Below, piece after piece: positions 1-5,554 of a DNA stretch of 9,531 bases. A program made the position numbers and the translations under genes. Under the pieces are notes generated by a model. That model was not told the DNA's origin. It was given only the letters and a program-made list of their open reading frames with translations, and did not search any database. The stretch lies in the NCBI GenBank assembly GCA_002314435.1, contig DCFV01000234.1, positions 1 to 9,531 of the forward strand, in the 5' to 3' direction. Position 1 is the stretch's first letter. The number at the start of each line of letters is the position of its first letter. This DNA is from Acidobacteriaceae bacterium UBA1795 (GTDB taxonomy: Bacteria; Acidobacteriota; Terriglobia; Terriglobales; Acidobacteriaceae).

Positions 1-25
1 TTCCTGGATTAGGCCGCAATCAATC

Positions 26-55
26 TTGACTCCTGCCCCGCGCCTCTGCTGTACT
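26..55 (+). promoter_or_regulatory. Putative sigma-70 promoter for ilvA
   Basis: A TTGACT box lies at 26-31 and a TGTACT box at 50-55, with an 18-base spacer. A TG at 47-48, one base ahead of the -10 box, gives an extended -10. Transcription would start near position 62 and leave an untranslated leader of about 217 bases before the TTG start at 279. The boxes match the consensus at 5/6 and 4/6 positions. This is a reading of the sequence only; a promoter outside the window is also possible. Confidence 0.4.
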
Positions 56-208
56 CGAACCAACGTCATGCATCCCAGCGACTCAACCAACGTCTCGTCT
101 CCCTGCCCCCGGATTCGTGCGTTCATTCGTCCCGCGCGAATTAGCAAGCCCAGCGCAAGCGCGGGAGCGTCAGCCTGACCAACGGATTCGTCCACCGGTA
201 GCATCCAG

Positions 209-236
209 GCCATCTCCCGCATCTGCGGCAGATGGC
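209..236 (+). promoter_or_regulatory. Stem-loop in the ilvA leader
   Basis: Bases 209-220 pair with 225-236 around an ATCT loop (221-224). There are seven outer pairs, one C-C mismatch (216/229) and four inner GC pairs. A short T run (237-239) follows, and a second T-rich patch lies at 256-260. It sits 32 bases ahead of the AGGAG box of ilvA. It could be an attenuator or mRNA-stability element, or the terminator of a gene to the left of the window. The weak T tract argues against a strong terminator. Confidence 0.4.
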
Positions 237-267
237 TTTCGCGTCTCTAAATCCATTTTTCCTGAAC

Positions 268-272
268 AGGAG
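268..272 (+). promoter_or_regulatory. Ribosome binding site that sets the ilvA start
   Basis: AGGAG lies six bases ahead of the in-frame TTG at 279. The alternative GTG at 117 has only a C-rich stretch ahead of it and no purine-rich box, so TTG 279 is preferred. Confidence 0.75.
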
Positions 273-278
273 TTCTCC

Positions 279-1493
279 TTGCACTCGGTTACACTGTCCT
301 CCATCCAGGCCGCCCGCGCCCGTATTGGCGAAGCCATCCATATCTCGCCGTGTCAGCTCTCGCACCATCTTTCCGAACTCGTCGGTCTACCGCTGCACCT
401 CAAGCTCGAGAACCTGCAGCGCACTGGATCGTTCAAGGAGCGTGGCGCGCTCAACAAACTGCTCACCTTGTCTGAGTCCGAGCGCAAGCGTGGCGTAATA
501 GCTGCCAGTGCCGGCAACCATGCGCAGGGCGTCGCCTTTCACGCTGCCTCGCGTGGCATTCGCGCACAAATTGTGATGCCGCTCGCCACTCCCCTGGTCA
601 AGATCGCCGCCACACGCAACTACGGCGCAGACGTCATTCTTCACGGCTCCAGCTACGACGAAGCCTGCGAAGAAGCTCTGCGTCGGCGTCTCGAAGAAGG
701 CTGCACCTTCATCCATCCCTTCGATGACCCTGAAGTCATCGCTGGCCAGGGCACCATCGGCCTCGAGTTGCTTGAGCAGGTGCCCGACATCGAAGCCGTA
801 GTGGTGCCCATCGGTGGCGGCGGACTGATCAGCGGCATCGCCTGCGCCCTGAAGGAAACCAACCCGCGCATCCGCGTAATCGGCGTGGAGTCAGAGAAGC
901 TCCCCTCCATGTTGCGCGCCCGCGAGGCAGGCAAGCCGGTCACCATCGCTCCTGAAGCCACCATCGCTGACGGTATAGCCGTGCGCCGCGCCGGTGACCT
1001 TACCCTGCCCCTCGTCTCGCGGTACGTCGACGAGATCGTTACCGTAGATGATGAAGAGATCGCCAGCGCCATTCTTCTTCTGCTCGAGCAGGAAAAGACC
1101 CTGGCCGAAGGTGCCGGAGCCGCCGCGCTCGCCGCCGTCGTGCGCGCAAGGACCAACCTGCGCCATCGCCGCACTGTAGTGCTGGTCTGCGGCGGCAACA
1201 TCGACGTTACGCTGCTGGCCAAGATCATCGAGCGAGGCCTGGTGAAAGACGGCCGCCTGCTCCGCGTGCGCGTCTATCTGCAGGACCGGCCCGGCGCTCT
1301 GCTACATCTGTGCGAGATCCTGGCCCGCGAGCGCGCCAACATCGTCGAAACCGTGCACAACCGCGCCTACTACGGCGTCAGCCTTGGCGAAACCGTCATC
1401 GATGTCACGCTGGAAACCCGCGGGGCCAGCCACATCACCGCCATCAGCCACGCACTGCGCGAGGCCGGTTTCCGCTTTGAGCGGATTCACTAG
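279..1493 (+). CDS. ilvA: Threonine ammonia-lyase with C-terminal ACT domain
   Basis: PLP enzyme of fold type II that deaminates threonine (and usually serine) to 2-oxobutanoate, the first step toward isoleucine; cytoplasmic. From TTG 279 the protein has 404 residues. SFKERGA (51-57) holds the Schiff-base Lys53. SAGNHAQG (77-84) is the substrate/cofactor Asn loop. GGGGL (179-183) is the glycine-rich phosphate-binding loop, and CGGNID (304-309) closes the catalytic domain. Residues about 328-404 (RVYLQDRPGALLHLCEIL onward) form a single ACT domain. This layout and length fit the medium form of threonine ammonia-lyase, distinct from the roughly 510-residue E. coli biosynthetic IlvA with its double regulatory domain and from the ACT-less TdcB. 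The frame stays open upstream to a GTG at 117, but that extra 54-residue stretch is low-complexity and lacks an RBS. The ACT domain suggests amino-acid feedback (isoleucine or valine), which is inferred from the family. Confidence 0.93.
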   Translation: MHSVTLSSIQAARARIGEAIHISPCQLSHHLSELVGLPLHLKLENLQRTGSFKERGALNKLLTLSESERKRGVIAASAGNHAQGVAFHAASRGIRAQIVMPLATPLVKIAATRNYGADVILHGSSYDEACEEALRRRLEEGCTFIHPFDDPEVIAGQGTIGLELLEQVPDIEAVVVPIGGGGLISGIACALKETNPRIRVIGVESEKLPSMLRAREAGKPVTIAPEATIADGIAVRRAGDLTLPLVSRYVDEIVTVDDEEIASAILLLLEQEKTLAEGAGAAALAAVVRARTNLRHRRTVVLVCGGNIDVTLLAKIIERGLVKDGRLLRVRVYLQDRPGALLHLCEILARERANIVETVHNRAYYGVSLGETVIDVTLETRGASHITAISHALREAGFRFERIH

Positions 1494-1501
1494 GAGAGCG
1501 C

Positions 1502-2125
1502 ATGTACTCCCCCGGATTCAACCAGGTCACCGACCGCGCGCTACTGCTTGAAGCCATGCAACAGAATACTTTCGCGCTTCTCGTCGGCCCGCTTCCCGGC
1601 GCTGATCCCGCTGTCAATCCGGTGGCATCACATCTGCCCCTCGTGGTCAGGAACGAAGGCCCGCACGGCCTCCTCGAAGGGCACTTTGCCAAGGCCAACC
1701 GCCATTGGCAGGCGCTGGCCGGCCGCGAGACTCTCGTTGTCTTCCCGGGGCCGCACGGCTACGTCTCCCCCGCGCTCTACACAGAGGCACTCTCCGTGCC
1801 CACATGGAACTACATCGCCGTCCATGCCTGGGGCGCTTTGGAACTGGTGGAAGATGAGGCCGCAAAAGATACGCTCCTCAAGAACCTGATTGCCTTGCAT
1901 GAGCCTGCCTACTCTGACCGCTGGCGTGCGCTGCCCGAGAACTTCCGCCGCACCATGCTGGCTGGCATCGTCGGCTTTCGCATTCCCATCGTGCGCATCG
2001 AGGGCAAGTTCAAGCTCAGCCAGAACCGCAACCCAGCCGACCGCGCTAACGTGCATGCTGCCCACGCCGCAGGCACCCCTGACGAGCAGGAACTGGCCGC
2101 CTGGATGCAGCGTCTGGGCGTCTAG
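1502..2125 (+). CDS. PaiB-like FMN-binding split-barrel protein
   Basis: 207 residues, the usual size of the PaiB/Pai2 family (FMN-binding negative transcriptional regulator, flavin split-barrel fold). Visible family motifs are HLP (44-46), GHFAKANRHW (60-69), FPGPHGYVSPALY (81-93), VPTWNY (99-104), VGFRIPI (157-163) and EGKFKLSQNR (167-176), which normally shape the flavin pocket. In Bacillus the paiAB pair represses degradative enzymes and sporulation, but most relatives are uncharacterised, so a regulatory role here is only a family label; a flavin- or heme-linked oxidoreductase role is equally possible. No DNA-binding helix-turn-helix is evident. Its AGGAG box (1492-1496) overlaps the ilvA stop codon and sits five bases before ATG 1502, which points to translational coupling. 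No paiA-like acetyltransferase is adjacent. Confidence 0.88.
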   Translation: MYSPGFNQVTDRALLLEAMQQNTFALLVGPLPGADPAVNPVASHLPLVVRNEGPHGLLEGHFAKANRHWQALAGRETLVVFPGPHGYVSPALYTEALSVPTWNYIAVHAWGALELVEDEAAKDTLLKNLIALHEPAYSDRWRALPENFRRTMLAGIVGFRIPIVRIEGKFKLSQNRNPADRANVHAAHAAGTPDEQELAAWMQRLGV

Positions 2126-2220
2126 AGCAGCGTCCGCAAGCTCACTGAAACATGGAACTTCGATGGCAGAAGAAATCCTTGCTGCACTCAAGGTTCCTCC
2201 CTGCGCAATCGGCGCTCCTT

Positions 2221-2229
2221 TGATATACT
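2221..2229 (+). promoter_or_regulatory. Extended -10 promoter of tRNA-Leu
   Basis: TG (2221-2222), one base, then TATACT (2224-2229) forms an extended -10 element. Transcription would begin near 2236, about a dozen bases before the mature tRNA 5' end. No good -35 box lies 16-18 bases upstream, as often seen with extended -10 promoters. It may also drive secG, because no terminator with a T tract separates the two. Confidence 0.6.
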
Positions 2230-2247
2230 CATGAAGGTTCGCCCCGT

Positions 2248-2332
2248 GCGGAGGTGGCGAAATTGGCAGACGCACTAGCTTGAGGTGCTAGCGCCGCAAG
2301 GCATAGGGGTTCAAGTCCCCTCCTCCGCACCA
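2248..2332 (+). tRNA. tRNA-Leu (anticodon GAG)
   Basis: A full cloverleaf with a class II long variable arm. The acceptor stem GCGGAGG (2248-2254) pairs with CCTCCGC (2322-2328). The discriminator A is at 2329 and an encoded CCA is at 2330-2332. The anticodon stem CTAGC/GCTAG encloses the loop TTGAGGT with anticodon GAG at 2282-2284, reading CUC/CUU leucine codons. The variable arm has a GCC-GCAA-GGC stem, and the T arm AGGGG-TTCAAGT-CCCCT is intact. The encoded CCA and intact stems indicate a functional gene. Confidence 0.97.
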
Positions 2333-2347
2333 AATAGTTTCGCCGCT

Positions 2348-2361
2348 CCGGGCTTTCCCGG
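2348..2361 (+). other. Small GC hairpin between tRNA-Leu and secG
   Basis: CCGGG (2348-2352) and CCCGG (2357-2361) can pair around CTTT, fifteen bases after the tRNA CCA end. No T tract follows, so it is unlikely to be a full terminator. It could protect or mark the secG 5' end after tRNA processing. The function is inferred. Confidence 0.3.
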
Positions 2362-2386
2362 CCCGGCCTGGAAAGCAGCCCGCGCA

Positions 2387-2695
2387 ATGCAGATTTTCTT
2401 TTATGTCATCGTTGTGGTTCACGTTATAGTCAGCCTGTTTTTGATCGGCGTTGTCCTGCTGCAGCAGGGCCGCTCGGCCGACCTCGCCGGCGCATTCGGC
2501 GGCCAGGGTTCGCAGACCGCCTTCGGTCCTCGCGCCGCAGCCAACGTGCTCACCCGTCTTACCACCTGGTCGGCGATCATCTTCATGTGCACCTCGATGG
2601 CGCTTACGATCCTCTACGTGCGCGGTTCCAATCGCAGCCACTCGGTCCTCGGCGACACACCGTCGTCCTCGGCACCTGCCAAGAGCGGCAAATAG
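2387..2695 (+). CDS. secG: Preprotein translocase subunit SecG
   Basis: 102-residue inner-membrane protein, the small auxiliary subunit of the SecYEG channel that exports unfolded preproteins. Two hydrophobic segments are visible: about residues 3-25 (IFFYVIVVVHVIVSLFLIGV and neighbours, ending LLQQG) and about 58-78 (LTTWSAIIFMCTSMALTIL). Between them lies the conserved cytoplasmic loop with GGQGSQTAFGPRAA (38-51), the SecG signature. The C-tail (79-102) is Ser/Pro/Lys-rich and not conserved. The frame extends upstream through the tRNA gene, so ATG 2387 is chosen because it begins directly at the first membrane segment; its ribosome binding site is weak (GGAAAG, about 2370-2375). It lies 54 bases after the tRNA and ends just before a strong terminator, so tRNA and secG may share a transcript. 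Confidence 0.93.
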   Translation: MQIFFYVIVVVHVIVSLFLIGVVLLQQGRSADLAGAFGGQGSQTAFGPRAAANVLTRLTTWSAIIFMCTSMALTILYVRGSNRSHSVLGDTPSSSAPAKSGK

Positions 2696-2710
2696 AATTC
2701 TCGCTTCAAA

Positions 2711-2747
2711 TGCAAAAGGGCAGGCCACAGGGTCTGCCCTTTTTGCA
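2711..2747 (+). terminator. Intrinsic terminator after secG
   Basis: GGGCAGGCC (2718-2726) pairs with GGTCTGCCC (2731-2739) around ACAG, with one G-T wobble. TTTTT (2740-2744) follows directly. The flanking TGCAAAA/TTTTTGCA extends the symmetry, so it could also stop transcription on the other strand. Confidence 0.9.
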
Positions 2748-2767
2748 TTGCGCTCTAGAATGGACTC

Positions 2768-3436
2768 ATGATCCTTGAGACCTTTCCCGTCGGACCGCTG
2801 CAATGCAACTGCACCATCCTTGGCGACGAAGCGGCCGGCGAGGCCATCGTTATTGATCCCGGCGATGAGATCAACCGCATCCACGCGCGCCTCAACGCGC
2901 TCAGACTCAAGCTCAAGCAGATCCTCATCACCCATGCCCACATCGACCACGTTGGCGGCGCGCTCAAGCTCAAGCGCCTCACCGGTGCGCCCATCCTCCT
3001 CAACGAGAACGACCTACCCCTGCTCCAGATGATGGACACCCAGGCCGCCTGGCTCGGCATTGTCCCGCCAGAGACCGCACCGCCTGACGAGAGCCTCGTC
3101 GACGGCCAGCGCGTGGGCCTCGCTGCCTACCCGGCCGACGTGCTCCACACCCCCGGACACACCCAGGGTTCCATCTGCCTGCACTTCGCCCCGCTCCGCA
3201 TGGTGCTGGCCGGCGACACCCTCTTTGCCGGCAGCATCGGCCGCACCGACCTACCCGGCGGCGACTCGGAGCTGATTATCGACTCGATTCAAACCCGCCT
3301 GCTCGCATTGCCCGACGAAACGCGCGTCATCCCCGGCCACGGCCCTGCAACAACCATCGGGAACGAACGGCGCAGCAACCCGTTCCTCAGCCCAAGGCAA
3401 GAATTTTTATCGCGAATTCTATCAGACAAAGAATGA
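2768..3436 (+). CDS. Metallo-beta-lactamase-fold hydrolase, glyoxalase II-like
   Basis: 222 residues, a typical length for the short glyoxalase II-like (YcbL/GloB-related) group. Zinc ligands are visible: HAHIDH (56-61) supplies H56, H58, D60 and H61; TPGHTQGS (128-135) supplies H131; AGDTLFAGSIGRTDLPGG (148-165) supplies the bridging D150; IPGHGP (188-193) supplies H191. All seven ligands are intact, so the enzyme should be an active binuclear metallohydrolase in the cytoplasm, probably acting on thioesters such as S-lactoylglutathione or a related thiol conjugate. The long C-terminal glutathione-binding domain of classical GloB is absent, so the true substrate is uncertain. The start at 2768 lies only 20 bases past the secG terminator and lacks a ribosome binding site. 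It converges with the aminotransferase gene. Confidence 0.9.
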   Translation: MILETFPVGPLQCNCTILGDEAAGEAIVIDPGDEINRIHARLNALRLKLKQILITHAHIDHVGGALKLKRLTGAPILLNENDLPLLQMMDTQAAWLGIVPPETAPPDESLVDGQRVGLAAYPADVLHTPGHTQGSICLHFAPLRMVLAGDTLFAGSIGRTDLPGGDSELIIDSIQTRLLALPDETRVIPGHGPATTIGNERRSNPFLSPRQEFLSRILSDKE

Positions 3437-3472
3437 ATTAGATGGAAGATATTTTGAATGTATCGCTTTAAG

Positions 3473-4654
3473 CTAAAACGCGGTTCTGTTACCACCCTGA
3501 TGCGTGCCTAAAAGATCAACCAGCACTTGAACTCCTGTGCGGAATTCGTCTTCCCTCGCCAGCAGGCTCACCACCAGCCAGCCTGCTTTTTCCATCCCGA
3601 AAAAGTAGCCCGGATGCACCCACACGCCCCGCTCCAGAAGCGCAAGCACGGTCGCTTCGTCCGGCTGCAATGCAGGAATGCGCAGCACTGCGTACCAGCC
3701 ACCTTCCACCGCCAGCCTGTCAACCGCAGTTGCATGGGCCAACCCGCGATCAAGTTCCGCCAGGTTCCGTGCAACCCGGGTTCGAATCTGCGCCTGAATT
3801 GCGCCGCGCCCCTCGAGCCACGCCTGCATCGCTCCCTGCACCGGCGCGTTCATCGAGAGAAACGTGTCGGCGATGACCTCCAGACGCTCCAGCGCCTCAG
3901 CCTTCTGTGGCCCTGTGGCAACGATCCACGCCGCCTTCATCTGTGGCAGCCCGGCAATCTTGCTCAACCCGCTCACCACGTAGACCGGCACGCCCTCCAA
4001 CCCCGCGGCGAAACTCGCAGGCGTCCCTGAGAAGCCGTAGTCCAGAAAGACCTCGTCCACAATCAGCGAAAGCCCGTTCGCCCGGCACAACTTCCCCAAT
4101 TCGGCTACTTCCCATGGCTTGGTAAAGTGCCCGGTCGGGTTGTTCGGGTGCACCAGCACAATCGCCCGCGTCGCCGGCGTTATGGCCCGCCTAAATCCCT
4201 CTGGCTCGATCTGCCACCCGTGGTCGTAGACCAGCGACGCAGCCTTCAGCCGCACGTCGTCCAACCCGGCCAGAAAATCGAACAGAGGATAGCCCGGCTC
4301 GGGTACCAGGATCTCGCTCTCCGGGTCGCACAGCAGTCGGAATAGGAAGCTATAGGCCTCGCTGGTGCTCGTCGTCAGGATTACCTGCTCCGGAACCACC
4401 GCGGCCCCGTGCGCGGCATAGTAGTCGCACACCGCCTGTCGCGCCCGAAGCAAACCCCGCGGCTGAGGATCGTAGTCCAGCACCTGCGGATCGGTCAGCG
4501 CCGCCAGCAACTTGCCATCGTACGCAAAGCCGCACCGGGTCGGGTTCGACGCCGTCAGATCCGCCACCGGCAGCCCCGCCTGCACGCGCTCGCGATGGGC
4601 CCGCGCCAGCACACTCTCCTCCGTATTCCACTCCGTCCTTTTTGAAAACGTCAT
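3473..4654 (-). CDS. Class I/II PLP-dependent aminotransferase
   Basis: Fold type I aminotransferase, 393 residues from ATG 4654 on the minus strand. Visible signatures are DLTASNPTRCGF (32-43, substrate-binding N-terminus), TTSTSEAY (94-101, cofactor phosphate contact), PGYPLF (120-125), HPNNPTG (169-175, with Asn172 against the PLP ring), VDEVFLDY (199-206, with Asp200 to the pyridine nitrogen) and SGLSKIAGLPQMK (228-240, with Schiff-base Lys232). The C-terminal position that usually carries the carboxylate-binding Arg reads AGWLVVSLLARED (357-369), so that residue is not at its usual place and the substrate cannot be named. The frame also holds starts at 4696 (GTG) and 4687 (ATG), but the added residues are Arg/Gly-rich and unlike the family, whose members begin near the M-FSKRTEW motif. 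It is transcribed divergently from the HAD gene across 92 bases. Confidence 0.88.
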   Translation of the reverse strand: MTFSKRTEWNTEESVLARAHRERVQAGLPVADLTASNPTRCGFAYDGKLLAALTDPQVLDYDPQPRGLLRARQAVCDYYAAHGAAVVPEQVILTTSTSEAYSFLFRLLCDPESEILVPEPGYPLFDFLAGLDDVRLKAASLVYDHGWQIEPEGFRRAITPATRAIVLVHPNNPTGHFTKPWEVAELGKLCRANGLSLIVDEVFLDYGFSGTPASFAAGLEGVPVYVVSGLSKIAGLPQMKAAWIVATGPQKAEALERLEVIADTFLSMNAPVQGAMQAWLEGRGAIQAQIRTRVARNLAELDRGLAHATAVDRLAVEGGWYAVLRIPALQPDEATVLALLERGVWVHPGYFFGMEKAGWLVVSLLAREDEFRTGVQVLVDLLGTHQGGNRTAF

Positions 4655-4735
4655 CCTATCGCCGTCTCTGCGCCCGCTCGCTCTCATGGTGCACACTAGA
4701 AGCAGGTGCCCTTTTCACCATACATCGGCGCCGCT

Positions 4736-4742
4736 GGGAGGA
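4736..4742 (+). promoter_or_regulatory. Ribosome binding site that sets the HAD gene start
   Basis: GGGAGGA lies four bases before the in-frame TTG at 4747. The ATG at 4642 in the same frame has no such box and would overlap the start of the opposite-strand aminotransferase, so TTG 4747 is preferred. Confidence 0.75.
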
Positions 4743-4746
4743 CGGT

Positions 4747-5379
4747 TTGGCTCTGCGCGCTGTGGTCTTCGACTATGGAATGGTATTAACGGGCCAGCCG
4801 GACAAGAAAGCGCACGACGAAATGGTGCGCATCACGGGCCTCCCCGTCGACCGCTTCGAAGCTCTCTACTGGGCCGACCGCCATGCCTACGACGAAGGCA
4901 CGCTCAGCGGGATCACCTTTTGGCAGAAGTTCCTGCGCGATAGCGATATCGACCTGCCTGCCTCCGCCGTTGAAGAGCTCAACCGCTGGGATGCGCGCAT
5001 GTGGACCACGGAGAACCCGGCGATGGTTGCCTGGCAGCATGCCCTCAAGCAGAGCAACTTCCGCACCGCCATCCTGTCCAATATGGGTGACTCCGTTCAC
5101 GAGAGCATCACCGCGGCATTTCCCTGGATAGCAAACTTCGACGTTCTGGTCTGGAGCTACCAAATCCGCCTTGCCAAACCCGACCCCGCCATCTACAGCC
5201 ACACTCTAGCCCAGCTCAAGACCGAGCCGGCGGAAACCCTCTTTCTCGACGACAAGCGAGAGAACATTCAAACAGCACTGGCGCTGGGAATGAGGGCTCT
5301 CCAATTCTCCACCGTGGAACGCCTCCGCTCCGACCTCATCGCCGCCGGGCTCGACGACGAACTGCCTCTGCCAGCCTGA
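4747..5379 (+). CDS. HAD-superfamily hydrolase, subfamily IA-like
   Basis: 210 residues from TTG 4747, the usual size for small HAD phosphatases. Motif I is VVFDYGMVLT (6-15), with nucleophile Asp9; the second Asp of the usual DxD is Gly11, as in the YihX-like group (FDLGNV). An alpha-helical cap spans about 20-95. Motif II is AILSNMGDS (108-116) with Ser111. Motif III is LAKPDPAIY (142-150) with Lys144. Motif IV is LFLDDKRENI (165-174) with Asp168 and Asp169 for magnesium. A cytoplasmic phosphomonoesterase acting on a small sugar phosphate or similar compound is likely, but the substrate cannot be read. Upstream translation from ATG 4642 is Arg-rich and does not resemble the family. It stands alone, divergent from the aminotransferase, with 175 bases before the GH3 gene. 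Confidence 0.88.
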   Translation: MALRAVVFDYGMVLTGQPDKKAHDEMVRITGLPVDRFEALYWADRHAYDEGTLSGITFWQKFLRDSDIDLPASAVEELNRWDARMWTTENPAMVAWQHALKQSNFRTAILSNMGDSVHESITAAFPWIANFDVLVWSYQIRLAKPDPAIYSHTLAQLKTEPAETLFLDDKRENIQTALALGMRALQFSTVERLRSDLIAAGLDDELPLPA

Positions 5380-5542
5380 AATCCTGCAGCAGTTCACCCG
5401 CCACAGCGCATCGTGCCCCCCATGCTTTACACTGGCTAGCCGTCGGGAGACAGCGGCCAACTCAATCGTTTGTTTCGGAGTCGATCCGCGCCCCGTACAG
5501 CCTGCGGCTGCGCATTCGCGTCCGCGCGTATCACCTGTTCAA

Positions 5543-5549
5543 AAGGGGG
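5543..5549 (+). promoter_or_regulatory. Ribosome binding site of the GH3 gene
   Basis: AAGGGGG lies five bases ahead of GTG 5555. The protein from this GTG begins with a lysine-rich n-region and a clean signal peptide, which supports the start. No confident promoter was found in the preceding 160 bases. Confidence 0.65.
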
Positions 5550-5554
5550 CTTCA

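Noticed and set aside
131..165. Seven-base inverted repeat (131-137 with 159-165) in the ilvA leader
   Set aside because: The loop of 21 bases and GC-only arms are common by chance in GC-rich DNA.
68..178. A 36-residue leader-peptide frame ahead of ilvA
   Set aside because: No ribosome binding site and only scattered Ile codons rather than a run; kept only as a remark under the leader hairpin.
653..1228. Antisense frame within ilvA
   Set aside because: Ser/Arg-rich translation with no family features; shadow of the real gene.
2164..2235. A 23-codon frame between the paiB-like gene and the tRNA (MAEEILAALKVPPCAIGAP and four more residues)
   Set aside because: No ribosome binding site, and it ends over the tRNA -10 box; no supporting evidence of coding.
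2285..2386. In-frame extension of secG back into the tRNA-Leu gene
   Set aside because: It would code through the tRNA; the SecG family begins at the hydrophobic segment at ATG 2387.
5423..5433. TTTACACT-like box upstream of the GH3 gene as a promoter
   Set aside because: No matching partner box at 16-18 bases on either side.
5498..5510. CAGCC-TGC-GGCTG hairpin ahead of the GH3 gene
   Set aside because: Five pairs with a three-base loop in GC-rich DNA; not distinguishable from chance.
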